A model generated the notes under the pieces. It worked only from the letters and a program-made list of their open reading frames with translations, was not told where the DNA came from and did not search any database. 64,000 nucleotides of DNA. It comes from Methanolobus vulcani (GTDB lineage: Archaea; Halobacteriota; Methanosarcinia; Methanosarcinales; Methanosarcinaceae). Below are positions 1 through 8,707 of this stretch, piece after piece. The stretch is taken from assembly GCF_900100715.1 (NCBI RefSeq), contig NZ_FNCA01000002.1:372001-436000 (forward strand). Reading direction: 5' to 3'. The stretch's first letter is position 1. The number at the start of each line of letters is the position of its first letter. Made by a program: the position numbers and the translations under genes.

Positions 1-51
1 CGTTTTTCCAACTCCACTGTTGGTACCTGCAAGCAACACCGCATTTGTCAT
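1..51 (-). CDS. 5' end of a CbiA/CfbB-type cobyrinate (or Ni-sirohydrochlorin) a,c-diamide synthase, cut by window edge
   Basis: An ATG at 51 on the minus strand opens 17 codons that run off the left edge. They read MTNAVLLAGTNSGVGKT, a hydrophobic beta strand followed by a P-loop of the form GTxSGVGKT. That N-terminus is typical of the CbiA/CobB family, glutamine-dependent ATP-using amidases that make cobyrinate a,c-diamide. In methanogens the paralogue CfbB amidates Ni-sirohydrochlorin on the way to coenzyme F430. Only the P-loop is visible, so the two roles, or another dethiobiotin-synthetase-like ATPase, cannot be separated. It is divergent from moaA with 89 bases between the starts. Confidence 0.6.
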   Translation of the reverse strand, partial: MTNAVLLAGTNSGVGKT

Positions 52-140
52 GGAGTTTATTGTGTATAGTTCGGATATATGTATTATTCCCTCGGGAGAG
101 GATTCAAAACGATTAAATAAATAACGTATATCTAAGTACT

Positions 141-1055
141 ATGTCTTCCCCGGAAACAACAGAACTTCTTACAGATTCTTATGGACGCACAGTCAGAAGT
201 CTGAGGATGTCTGTAACTGACCGCTGCAATCTGAATTGCATCTACTGTCATAATGAAGGTCATATTGGTCATAACAAAGAAATGTCAGTGGATACTATTG
301 TTAATATAGTGGAAGTAGGGTCTCGTTTTGGAATAAACAGGCTGAAGATCTCCGGTGGTGAACCACTTCTTAGAAAAGACCTTGAAGAAGCACTTATGCG
401 TCTTCCGGAAATGCGGGATGTTTCCATGACTACCAATGCTGTTCTGCTTAAAGGCAGGGCATCGTCTCTTAAAGATGCAGGTCTTGACAGGGTCAATATA
501 AGTCTTGACACTCTGAACCCTGATAAGTATCACACTATTACTAACTGCGGAAAGGGAATTTTTGATAAGGTTCTTGACGGGATACATGAGGCAGTGGATG
601 TTGGCCTTACTCCGGTCAAACTCAATATGGTCCTTCTCAAAGACCTTAACGACAATGAGATCAAGGACATGCTGGAGTTTACACGCGAATATAACGGGGA
701 TGTGATCTTGCAATTGATCGAGCTTATGGACTTCCGGGATCTTCCGCAGTACAGGATAAATGCCAACGAAGTTGAACGCTCACTAATGTCCGTATCTTCT
801 GATGTAAAGGTGCGTGAGCTACATAAAAGGAAAAAGTATATTATCAATGGTGCAGAAGTCGAATTTGTCAGACCGGTTGATAATACTGAATTCTGTGCTA
901 ATTGTAATCGTTTAAGAGTCACAGCAGGCGGAAAACTGAAGCCCTGTCTTCTGGTAAGTGATAATATGGTTGATGTCTCTGAAGCCAGTGTTGAAGAGTT
1001 ACCCGATCTCTTCAGGCTTGCTGTCAGCAGGCGTGTGCCGTTCTGTAAAAGTTGA
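141..1055 (+). CDS. moaA: GTP 3',8-cyclase MoaA (molybdenum/tungsten cofactor biosynthesis)
   Basis: Radical SAM enzyme for the first step of molybdopterin synthesis, GTP to 3',8-cyclo-7,8-dihydro-GTP. The N-terminal SAM-binding cluster motif CNLNCIYC has cysteines at residues 29, 33 and 36. The second [4Fe-4S] site is the C-terminal FCANCNRLR followed by KPC. GGEPLL after the first third is the usual SAM-contact strand. At 304 aa it has archaeal MoaA size. It does not end in the Gly-Gly pair of bacterial MoaA but in FCKS. Methanogens need the pterin for formylmethanofuran dehydrogenase, so a housekeeping role fits. The next gene starts 13 bases downstream and is probably cotranscribed. Confidence 0.93.
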   Translation: MSSPETTELLTDSYGRTVRSLRMSVTDRCNLNCIYCHNEGHIGHNKEMSVDTIVNIVEVGSRFGINRLKISGGEPLLRKDLEEALMRLPEMRDVSMTTNAVLLKGRASSLKDAGLDRVNISLDTLNPDKYHTITNCGKGIFDKVLDGIHEAVDVGLTPVKLNMVLLKDLNDNEIKDMLEFTREYNGDVILQLIELMDFRDLPQYRINANEVERSLMSVSSDVKVRELHKRKKYIINGAEVEFVRPVDNTEFCANCNRLRVTAGGKLKPCLLVSDNMVDVSEASVEELPDLFRLAVSRRVPFCKS

Positions 1056-1068
1056 AGGAGTAGTAAAA

Positions 1069-1218
1069 ATGGAAGTCGTACTTACAGTAGATGGAAAGGA
1101 TATTGAGATCAATCATTTCGTGCAGTCCATACTTGGCAGCACTGTCATTGGAGCAGTCACAACACTTCATGGTGTTGAAGATGATTGCAGGGAAGTCGTA
1201 ATAAAAGTAAAACAGTAG
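1069..1218 (+). CDS. Small conserved-looking 49-aa protein of unknown function
   Basis: The start is the ATG at 1069, preceded by GAAGGAG at about 1054-1060. A longer reading frame begins inside moaA at 958 but has no such site. The product is a 49-residue beta-alpha-beta-like protein with strands MEVVLTVDG and REVVIKVK around a short helix (HFVQSIL) and a Gly/Thr-rich turn. It has no cysteines or signal peptide. Spacing suggests an operon with moaA, and a stem-loop follows the stop directly. I cannot assign a function; a small pterin-, ThiS- or regulator-like role would be a guess. Confidence 0.6.
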   Translation: MEVVLTVDGKDIEINHFVQSILGSTVIGAVTTLHGVEDDCREVVIKVKQ

Positions 1219-1256
1219 TTCCTGAAATAGTGTCAGGAACCATTTTGTCGTTTTTA
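1218..1256 (+). terminator. Stem-loop with T-rich tail after the moaA unit
   Basis: GTTCCTGA (1218-1225) pairs with TCAGGAAC (1233-1240) around a 7-base loop. A T-rich stretch to about 1256 follows. It lies between the converging moaA unit and surE, so it could stop transcription from the left. Confidence 0.5.
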
Positions 1257-1290
1257 AGTTTCTGTGTTTTTTGACCTTATCTCAATTATC

Positions 1291-2079
1291 TTATAACAGA
1301 TGCTCTATTTCTGAGAAATCGATAGGTGATGTTGCGTCAAGTGATATGGGTGTCACTGAAACATTTCCATTGTTCATTATGGCATGAACGTCGGTGCCCT
1401 GTTCTTCTTCAACCAGCAAGTCTCCTGCAATCCAGTAATATGGTCTGCCTCTGGGATCATGTCTTTCTTCAACATCGGTCTTGAAGAACTTCCTGGCCAG
1501 ACGTGTGATCTCAATGTCAGGATCATCTTCTGCATGGTGGGGTATGTTCACGTTAAGCAGGTCAACATTTTCGGGTAGTCCATGTTCCAGAACTTTCTTT
1601 GCAATCCTGTTTACAACTTTAATGGCAACATTATAGTCATGCTTGAAATTCCTGTTGTCATCAAATTTATCTCCTTCTTCCATGACCTGTATGGAAGCAG
1701 CAATTGCAGGGATCCCATAACTTGCACCTTCCAGTGCCGCACCTATCGTGCCTGATGTGGTAATAGTGTCAGTACTGATATTTTCTCCGATATTGAATCC
1801 TGAGAGGATAAGATCGGGCATTTGTTTCATGACTGCAAAAATTCCCAGTATCACAGAATCTGTAGGTGTGCCTGCAACTGCGTTGACATCTATTCCTTTG
1901 ATCGTTGTCTGTGTTATCCTGAGCGGCTCAAAGATGGAGATGGATCTTCCAACACCACTTTGCTGAGTCATGGGTGCGGATACTGTCACATCTCCAAGGT
2001 CTGAAACACTTTTCCAGGCAGCATGTATGCCTGTGGAATAAACGCCATCGTCGTTGGTAACTAGTATCTTTTTTGACAT
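1291..2079 (-). CDS. surE: 5'/3'-nucleotidase SurE
   Basis: SurE-family metal-dependent phosphatase that removes phosphate from nucleoside monophosphates. The N-terminus ILVTNDDG supplies the metal-binding Asp pair at residues 10-11. SGFNIGENIS (conserved Asn loop) and GTIGAALEG match the family blocks, and the 262-aa length is normal for SurE. The start is the ATG at 2079, where MSKKILVTNDDG begins right at the first beta strand. It converges with the moaA unit. It is a stand-alone gene with no obvious operon partner. Confidence 0.93.
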   Translation of the reverse strand: MSKKILVTNDDGVYSTGIHAAWKSVSDLGDVTVSAPMTQQSGVGRSISIFEPLRITQTTIKGIDVNAVAGTPTDSVILGIFAVMKQMPDLILSGFNIGENISTDTITTSGTIGAALEGASYGIPAIAASIQVMEEGDKFDDNRNFKHDYNVAIKVVNRIAKKVLEHGLPENVDLLNVNIPHHAEDDPDIEITRLARKFFKTDVEERHDPRGRPYYWIAGDLLVEEEQGTDVHAIMNNGNVSVTPISLDATSPIDFSEIEHLL

Positions 2080-2244
2080 GTCTTTATCAATTGCTTGGCA
2101 ATGCCTTAAAACTAATCCCTTGATGCAGTCTGAATTAGGATTTTGTTCAATATCTTAAGAAACAGCTACAGATAAGAAAATCTTCTGTGGATCCTAATAT
2201 AAATAAAAAAGGTAAGATTGGAGGTGATATGAACTTATGTTGAT

Positions 2245-2661
2245 TCATACATTTGCGTAAATTTTGTCTTTTCTTTGTGATGTAGTGGCAAATCCTTCCT
2301 GTTCAGACATATCGGCAAGTGCCTTGACTTCTTCCAGAACTTCGATTTTATCACTCATCTCATCGAGGGTGAAGATCATTTTTTCAATGGCTTTGTTCTC
2401 TTCAGTACTCAGGCAGGGGCTATCCTTTACTATTTCCAGTAATATTGATGCATCATCTATTACCTGTGCCAGAATTGTCCGGTCCATGTATGATTTAGCG
2501 GTTTCAGAATCACCGCCTGACAGGGTTGAGTTGAATTCATTGAGCTGTTCCTCAAACAATCCAATATCGTAGTGTGCGCTTCTGAATATTTTTTTAACAT
2601 AATCTTCCCTATAGACCTGTTTTGAGTTTTTCAATACTTTCAGAAGTTTTTTGTAGTTCAT
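2245..2661 (-). CDS. Unknown acidic helical protein, 138 aa
   Basis: I do not recognise a family. I chose the ATG at 2661 because an AGGGTGA-type ribosome site lies just upstream on the minus strand. An in-frame GTG at 2721 would add 20 residues (MTKFAWDEG...) but has no such site. The product is highly charged and appears almost entirely alpha-helical, with heptad-like stretches in its second half (KAIEKMIF, MSDKIEVLEEVKAL). It lacks membrane segments and Cys motifs. It follows another unknown acidic gene on the same strand by about 95 bases, so the two may be expressed together. Confidence 0.55.
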   Translation of the reverse strand: MNYKKLLKVLKNSKQVYREDYVKKIFRSAHYDIGLFEEQLNEFNSTLSGGDSETAKSYMDRTILAQVIDDASILLEIVKDSPCLSTEENKAIEKMIFTLDEMSDKIEVLEEVKALADMSEQEGFATTSQRKDKIYANV

Positions 2662-2755
2662 GTTTTTCACCCTGAGGCTGGATGCAGGTACCTTTCCCTC
2701 ATCCCATGCAAATTTCGTCACGTAAGGTCCTGCTACTTATAATTGGAAAGCTAGT

Positions 2756-3031
2756 TTACTGGATCGTTGCCTCATTCCCAAGATTGTGTCTGATTGTTTC
2801 AACAGGCATTACTCTGTTAAAGTGTGCATCTGAGAACTGTCCGCCATTCACATCATATTCCCGTTCGATGTCAATTCCATAATCTTCGTCCATTTCCTCG
2901 ATTATAGGATCGCACAGGTATACTTGCAGGCTGCCACTTTCATCCATGAATACGGATGGTCTGACTCCTGTATTGTTATATTCTTCAACTAGTCCTCTGA
3001 ATACTAATGACATATAGCGCATTGATTCCAT
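2756..3031 (-). CDS. Unknown small acidic protein, 91 aa
   Basis: I do not recognise the family. The ATG at 3031 has GGTGATG eight bases upstream on the minus strand, which supports it over a second in-frame ATG at 3022. The protein is rich in Asp and Glu, especially in a central IIEEMDEDYGIDIERE segment. It has a predicted helix at each end and no membrane span or metal-binding Cys/His set. It reads away from alaS and precedes the 138-aa unknown gene. It may be a small regulatory or partner protein; nothing in the sequence decides this. Confidence 0.5.
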   Translation of the reverse strand: MESMRYMSLVFRGLVEEYNNTGVRPSVFMDESGSLQVYLCDPIIEEMDEDYGIDIEREYDVNGGQFSDAHFNRVMPVETIRHNLGNEATIQ

Positions 3032-3341
3032 CGGTCATCACCAATAACTCATTTTTATGGTCATACATTTAAACGTAATGTATTGTTTTTTCATACTGTG
3101 TACAGAATATCTCCTATCTATGTTCATAAATTGCAAATTTTTGTGTTCGTGATTTGTCGATAAAAAGCAACAATAGAAATTATTCTATATGTATATTTAT
3201 ATTATCATTTATATACTGCATTATGTAGCACTCATGTTAAGCTATCTCTGATAAGAAACGTTTTTAATCATTGATGCGATAGTTGGAAGAATAAATCTGA
3301 CTATATTACTTAACTAAAACAATCATCCAGTTGGAATATTT
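3032..3341. promoter_or_regulatory. Divergent intergenic region upstream of alaS
   Basis: 310 non-coding, very AT-rich bases separate two divergent genes. CTATATTA at 3301-3308 is a TATA-like box placed to start transcription near 3328, giving alaS a leader of about 15 bases. Another AT-rich run at about 3185-3225 (TATATGTATATTTATATT) could serve either direction. I saw no RNA gene or clear operator. Confidence 0.4.
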
Positions 3342-6116
3342 ATGCTTGAAGACGAATATCAGCTTGATTATTTTTTAGAGAATGGATTCGTTCGCAAACA
3401 GTGCTCTAAATGTGGAAAACATTTCTGGACCCGTGATCTTGAAAGGGTCACGTGTGGAGATGCGCCATGCGATCCATACTCATTTATCGGTAATCCTGTA
3501 TTTAAGAAACAGTTCGACCTTGCGGAAATGCGTGAGTATTATTTGAACTTCTTTGAAGAAAGAGGTCATACAAGGCTTGAAAGATACCCTGTTATCGCAA
3601 GGTGGAGAGATGACATCTATCTGACCATTGCATCAATAGCGGATTTTCAGCCATTTGTAACCTCCGGACAGGTGCCACCACCCGCAAATCCTTTGACAAT
3701 CTCCCAGCCATGCATCCGTCTTTCTGACCTTGATGCAGTAGGCAGGAGTGGCCGCCACCTTACCACATTTGAAATGATGGCTCACCATGCCTTCAATAAA
3801 AAAGGTGAGGAGATCTACTGGAAAGATCACACAGTAGAATTATGTGATGAACTTTTCAATTCCCTTGGTGTAGATCCAATGGCAGTGACCTATAAAGAGG
3901 AACCATGGGCAGGCGGAGGAAATGCAGGTCCGTGTGTTGAGGCTCTTATTGGAGGTCTTGAAGTTGCAACTCTTGTGTTCATGGACCTTAAGCAGTCAAA
4001 GGATGGCGATATTTCCATCAAGGGTGAGAACTACAAGAAGATGGACAACTACATTGTGGACACAGGTTACGGTCTTGAAAGGTTTGTATGGGCCTCCAAA
4101 GGTTCCCCTACAATATATGACGCAGTCTTCCCGAACATTGTTAATGAGCTCATGGGCCTTGCTGGTGTTAACCATGAACTTGACAATTCTGAATATGCTA
4201 ATATCCTTGCCCAGAACGCCCGCCTTGCAGGTCTTATGGACGTAAGTGAGAAGGCCAATCTCTTTGAGCTGAGAAAACAGGTTGCTTCCAGCATTGGTAC
4301 AACCGTGGAGAAACTCTCATCCATCATGGAGCCAGTTGAGACTGTATACGCTATTACTGACCACACACGCTGTCTGACATTTATGCTTGCTGACGGTGTC
4401 ATTCCTTCCAATGTAAAGGCAGGATATCTTGCAAGACTTGTACTGCGCAGGACTCTCAGGATGATGAAGGACATGGGAATTTCAGTACCATTGTCTGATA
4501 TTGTAAGGATGCATATCAACAACCTGCCGGAGTATCCTGAATTTGAGGAGAAGTTTGATGTTATCCAGGACATCCTTGAGCACGAGGAGCGCAAGTTCGC
4601 AGAAACTCTCGAACGTGGAAAGCGCATGATACAGAAGTCCGCCAAGCACTACAAGGAATCTGGAGAGAACATGCCTCTTGAAAGCATTATCGAGATGTAT
4701 GACAGTCACGGCATTCCACCTGAGATCTCAAAAGAAGCAGCATCCGAGGTCGGTGTGGCTGTGGATTTGCCTGATAACTTCTATTCACTTGTTGCCGAAG
4801 GGCACAGCAAGGCCGAAGCAAAAGAAGAAAAAGTCTTCCCATACGCAGAAAGAGTTGCCAAGCTTCCAAAGACCAAGAAACTGTTCTATGACGAACCTAC
4901 CAGGATGAACTTTGAGGCAGTTGTCCTTGATGTATTTGACAATCATGTAGTACTTGACAGTACACTGTTCTATCCGGAAGGCGGTGGACAGCCTGCTGAC
5001 CATGGTACTATGGTAATTGAGGATGTTGTTCACAATGTTATTGATGTACAGGGTGTCGATGGTGTTGTTGTTCACATAATCGAAGAATCTGAAGAGGAGT
5101 TCCACATTAAGAAGGGCGACATGATTCAGGGACATGTGGATGAAGAACGTCGTATGGCGCACGCATGTCACCACACTGCAACTCATATTGTCAATGATGC
5201 CGCACGTAAGGTACTTGGTGATCATGTGTGGCAGGCCGGTGCTCAGAAATTCGTGGACCGCGCGCGTCTTGACATCTCACACTACAAGCGCATTTCACAG
5301 GAAGAACTCAATCAGATAGAACTGATAGCCAACCGTACTGTCATGGAGAACCAGCGTGTTTCTGCGGAATGGATGGACAGGATCGATGCTGAGAAGAAAT
5401 ATGGTTTCGGACTGTATCAGGGAGGTGTCCCGCCTGGAAAGATCATCCGTGTGCTCAAGGTTGCCGATGACATTGAAGCATGTGCAGGTACTCACTGTAC
5501 CAGTACCGGACTTGTCGGTCCTATCAAGATGCTCAAAACAGAACGTGTTCAGGACGGTGTTGAGCGTATTGAGTACGCAGCAGGTCTTGCAGCCGTCAGG
5601 GCAACACAGGAAATGGAATCCTATCTTGGCCAGGCAGCAGATGCGCTCCGTGTCAGGCCAGAACATCTTCCATCTACAATTGATCGTTTCTTCAATGAAT
5701 GGAAAGAGTTCAAGAAAGAGAACCAGAGGCTCAAGGAAGACCTTGCACATGTTCATGTGCTCCAGATGGCTAATGAGGCTGTCAATATCGCAGACATGCG
5801 CCTTGTAGCAAAATGCATACCTAATGCAGACATTGATGAGCTTGTCAAGATTGCCGGTGAGCTGACAACAAGCAAAGATATGGTTGTTCTTCTGGCAAGT
5901 GACGCAGGTGGCGTCAAGATAGTAGGTGCCGCAGGTGAAGATGCACTTAAGGCCGGAGCCGACGCCGGGAAGATTGTCAGAACCATGTCCCAGGTAGTTG
6001 GTGGCGGTGGTGGCGGAAAGCCTGCTATGGCCCGTGGTGGTGGTGTTGATGTCACTAAGATCGATGATGCACTTGCCACAGGACAGAGTCTCCTTGATGA
6101 GCAATTAAATAATTAG
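3342..6116 (+). CDS. alaS: Alanyl-tRNA synthetase, archaeal type
   Basis: Charges tRNA-Ala and edits mischarged Ser/Gly-tRNA. The first 60 residues hold the archaeal extension with CSKCGKHF. The class II aminoacylation core follows (motif 2 region around FEMMAHHAF). The editing domain has the zinc-type HHTATH motif (residues 610-615) and CAGTHC (Cys714, His718). The C-terminal DHHA1-like domain is Gly-rich (VGGGGGGKP) as usual for tRNA elbow binding. At 924 aa it has archaeal AlaRS length. The start at 3342 gives the expected MLEDEYQLDYF N-terminus. No frameshift or unusual residue was seen. Confidence 0.97.
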   Translation: MLEDEYQLDYFLENGFVRKQCSKCGKHFWTRDLERVTCGDAPCDPYSFIGNPVFKKQFDLAEMREYYLNFFEERGHTRLERYPVIARWRDDIYLTIASIADFQPFVTSGQVPPPANPLTISQPCIRLSDLDAVGRSGRHLTTFEMMAHHAFNKKGEEIYWKDHTVELCDELFNSLGVDPMAVTYKEEPWAGGGNAGPCVEALIGGLEVATLVFMDLKQSKDGDISIKGENYKKMDNYIVDTGYGLERFVWASKGSPTIYDAVFPNIVNELMGLAGVNHELDNSEYANILAQNARLAGLMDVSEKANLFELRKQVASSIGTTVEKLSSIMEPVETVYAITDHTRCLTFMLADGVIPSNVKAGYLARLVLRRTLRMMKDMGISVPLSDIVRMHINNLPEYPEFEEKFDVIQDILEHEERKFAETLERGKRMIQKSAKHYKESGENMPLESIIEMYDSHGIPPEISKEAASEVGVAVDLPDNFYSLVAEGHSKAEAKEEKVFPYAERVAKLPKTKKLFYDEPTRMNFEAVVLDVFDNHVVLDSTLFYPEGGGQPADHGTMVIEDVVHNVIDVQGVDGVVVHIIEESEEEFHIKKGDMIQGHVDEERRMAHACHHTATHIVNDAARKVLGDHVWQAGAQKFVDRARLDISHYKRISQEELNQIELIANRTVMENQRVSAEWMDRIDAEKKYGFGLYQGGVPPGKIIRVLKVADDIEACAGTHCTSTGLVGPIKMLKTERVQDGVERIEYAAGLAAVRATQEMESYLGQAADALRVRPEHLPSTIDRFFNEWKEFKKENQRLKEDLAHVHVLQMANEAVNIADMRLVAKCIPNADIDELVKIAGELTTSKDMVVLLASDAGGVKIVGAAGEDALKAGADAGKIVRTMSQVVGGGGGGKPAMARGGGVDVTKIDDALATGQSLLDEQLNN

Positions 6117-6120
6117 ATAT

Positions 6121-6130
6121 GTATATATAT
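6121..6130 (+). promoter_or_regulatory. TATA-like box for the 6153 gene
   Basis: GTATATATAT lies about 23-32 bases upstream of the ATG at 6153, with no Shine-Dalgarno in between. This is the spacing expected if the transcript starts at or next to the start codon (leaderless mRNA). Confidence 0.45.
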
Positions 6131-6152
6131 CTGTAAATTGTAACACACCAGT

Positions 6153-7493
6153 ATGATACCTGGTGAGGTCAAAGAGTTCTTTTCATCCCAGTATGGAAAG
6201 TCCCTTCTCGTAAAGGGGCAGCCCGGTACTGGGAAAACTACTTTTGTCTTTGGAGTTCTTGATGAGATATGCCCCGAAGGCAATTGTGTTTATATTTCAC
6301 CACGCATTGACAAATCCTCTGATTATGGAAATTATCCCTGGATTGAAGGTGATTTCAACAATAATGAAGATTTCCTGCGTATGCTGGCATCCCGTATAAA
6401 AGTTATATGGGAATCAAGTGACACTAAACCGGTTATTGTTGTTGATTCAATAGATTCTCTGAGCATTGCGACAACACGTTCTTCTGATTGGGAAAGCAAC
6501 AAGTTTGAGCTTGAGCGTTTGCTCTTTGATTTTTCACGCAAGGTCAATGCTGATCTGATAATGATTACCGAACAGGCTAGCGTTACATCTCTCGATTATC
6601 TTGTTGATGGTGTGCTGTTCCTTGAGATATCAGAGGTCTTTGGACGTGACATAAGAAAAATAAACCTGCTCAAGATACGTGGGGTTGAACTTTCACAATC
6701 AAGGTATCCATTTACACTTGATGGGGGCCATTTCAGAAGCTTTGAGCCTTTTACGGTTTCATATCCTGAACAGACGCAGATCCCTCATCCAATTTCTGAT
6801 CCAGAGGAGAGCAGGATCTCGACCGGGATCCATGATTTTGACGAGATACTTACCGGTGGATATCAGAAAGGAAGTTTCAATCTCTTTGAGATCACAAGCG
6901 GTGTTGGTGATTCATTCTACAGTCTGCTGTTACCTACATTCATAAACCATCTCAAACTTGGTCGTGGTCTTCTCAGTATGCCTACGGAAGGTACCAGTGT
7001 CGAGACAGAAAAGCGCATGATATCTCCGTTTACAGGAGATGATCATTTCCATGGTCAGTTTGTGGGATTTGAAATTCGTGACCTTAAAGGCAGGATTCCT
7101 GCATACATAGAGCCGTTCTCAGGTAATGTCTATAAAGACATGGACATTTTCCACAAGGCTAAGAACGAGATTCTACGTCAGTATGGTTCACCTGTCCTGG
7201 ACTATATAGGCCTTGACAGTATGGAATACAACTACGGATGGGAAAACATCGGCTCTATCATAGGGCAGATGGCATCCATCACAAAGACAACTGATAATGT
7301 TGTCCTTGCGGTTACGAAATATGGTCAGCGGATCACTGAATCAGTGGCGCATATGGCCACAACTCACTGGAAATTTGAAAATGTTGACAAGACCCTTGTT
7401 GTGTATGGTGTGGTGCCAAAAACCGGTATTTTCGCTGTTCAAATGGAATTTGTTTCAGGTTATCCGCAGGTTAGCCTCATTCCTATGAAATGA
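6153..7493 (+). CDS. Two-domain RecA-superfamily ATPase (KaiC/GvpD/RAD55-like)
   Basis: Cytoplasmic 446-aa protein made of two RecA-like halves. The first has an intact Walker A, GQPGTGKTT (residues 22-30), and a Walker B-like strand PVIVVDSIDSL. The second starts near residue 222 with ISTGIHDFDEILTGG, the usual opening of KaiC-like domains. Its P-loop equivalent (ITSGVGDS) lacks the Lys, so this half is probably not catalytic. Relatives are common in methanogens and haloarchaea near receiver proteins and motility genes. Two response regulators follow directly, pointing to a signalling role. The exact function is unknown. Confidence 0.75.
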   Translation: MIPGEVKEFFSSQYGKSLLVKGQPGTGKTTFVFGVLDEICPEGNCVYISPRIDKSSDYGNYPWIEGDFNNNEDFLRMLASRIKVIWESSDTKPVIVVDSIDSLSIATTRSSDWESNKFELERLLFDFSRKVNADLIMITEQASVTSLDYLVDGVLFLEISEVFGRDIRKINLLKIRGVELSQSRYPFTLDGGHFRSFEPFTVSYPEQTQIPHPISDPEESRISTGIHDFDEILTGGYQKGSFNLFEITSGVGDSFYSLLLPTFINHLKLGRGLLSMPTEGTSVETEKRMISPFTGDDHFHGQFVGFEIRDLKGRIPAYIEPFSGNVYKDMDIFHKAKNEILRQYGSPVLDYIGLDSMEYNYGWENIGSIIGQMASITKTTDNVVLAVTKYGQRITESVAHMATTHWKFENVDKTLVVYGVVPKTGIFAVQMEFVSGYPQVSLIPMK

Positions 7494-7588
7494 ACAATTT
7501 ACGTGCCGTAAGTACATTATCTTCCCAAACATTAATAAGAAAATAAAACTAATATTATTTACTAAACAAAATTAAAAGGTACTTGGCA

Positions 7589-8644
7589 ATGAATCCTCAA
7601 ACGCAGGAAATCCTTTCAACCCTCAGAACAGAGCTGTCCCGGAAAAATACATTGTTTCTTGCCCCTGTGGATAGTTTTATTGAGAGGCTTGTCTATTTTT
7701 TTGTATCGGACATACTGAAAGAAGAGTCTGAAAGGACTGTAGTGTGGTTATGCCTCAATTCTTCCAGGGATAAAATATTGTCAAGATTCGAAGATTTTGG
7801 ATTTGACATCAATTATGAAGGAAGGATGTTCTTCATTGACATTGATGCACCGGGTAAGGAGCACCATGATGATACATTCTATTGCAGCTCCGTTGCGGAT
7901 TATACAAAGATGGCATCCCATATCTCGAATATCTTTCAGAATCATCAGAACTCAGTGTTGATTATAGACAATATGAACGTGCTTGCAAGTGACACCATGC
8001 AGGTAGTGGAGAATTTTGTCCAGTTCATAGAAAAGAAAGTAGCAGAGAACGATGGCAGTATTGTCTCCATGCTTTCAAGGAATATCCTGCCTTCTGAGAC
8101 AGAGGTTCTCATAACTTCATTCTTTGATGTGGTGTTCGATATCACCAACGTTGGAGAGATCCATACTGAAATAGGCATGAAGGACTTTGATTTCAGGTAT
8201 TCGGTGGAGGAAGGTTCAATTGAATTTGAGCCCATGCAAAAGAAGATCAAGCGCGACAGGCTTAAGATCCTCATAGTTGATGATGAACCTGACATTCCGG
8301 AGCTTCTCAAGCTTTCTCTCATTAGCGAACCCTATGACTTCATTGTAGCTCACAACGGTGAAGATGCTATAGACATGACACTGAAAGAGCTTCCAGATCT
8401 TATTCTTCTGGATATCATGATGCCTGATATGGATGGCTATGAAGTGGTGGAGAATCTTAAAAAGAGCAAAGCTGCAAGTGATATTCCTGTAATTATGATC
8501 TCAGCCAAGACCGCTATTGAAGATAAGGTCAAAGGTATGGAACTTGGAATAGATGACTACATTTCTAAACCATTTGATAAGAGAGAGGTCAAGGCTAGAA
8601 TTAAGATGGTAATGCGTCGTCTTGGATGGGTTGAAGAGGAATAA
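7589..8644 (+). CDS. Hybrid regulator: degenerate RecA/DUF835-like domain plus CheY-like receiver
   Basis: The 351-aa protein has an N-terminal domain (about 1-220) with alternating strands and helices like a RecA/KaiC fold (SVLIIDNMNVLASD resembles a Walker B strand) but no P-loop. It is joined to a C-terminal receiver from about residue 227. The receiver has the acidic pair in ILIVDDEPD, phosphoacceptor Asp275 in LLDIMMPD, and the KPF lysine. I start at the ATG at 7589, eight bases after AGGT, rather than the TTG at 7583. The non-catalytic domain may bind the preceding KaiC-like ATPase. An input or output role in taxis or transcription is inference only. Confidence 0.75.
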   Translation: MNPQTQEILSTLRTELSRKNTLFLAPVDSFIERLVYFFVSDILKEESERTVVWLCLNSSRDKILSRFEDFGFDINYEGRMFFIDIDAPGKEHHDDTFYCSSVADYTKMASHISNIFQNHQNSVLIIDNMNVLASDTMQVVENFVQFIEKKVAENDGSIVSMLSRNILPSETEVLITSFFDVVFDITNVGEIHTEIGMKDFDFRYSVEEGSIEFEPMQKKIKRDRLKILIVDDEPDIPELLKLSLISEPYDFIVAHNGEDAIDMTLKELPDLILLDIMMPDMDGYEVVENLKKSKAASDIPVIMISAKTAIEDKVKGMELGIDDYISKPFDKREVKARIKMVMRRLGWVEEE

Positions 8645-8707
8645 TTATATATTCAAATGAATATTTGAATAATATATAAAATAATCATCTTAGGAGATTT
8701 ATCATTA

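Noticed and set aside
958-1068. 37-residue N-terminal extension of the 49-aa protein inside moaA
   Set aside because: It overlaps MoaA coding sequence in another frame and lacks a ribosome site, while ATG 1069 has GAAGGAG.
5295-6104. 269-aa open frame antisense to alaS
   Set aside because: It lies wholly opposite the well-supported AlaRS C-terminal domain, has a Cys/His-rich shadow-like composition and no ribosome site.
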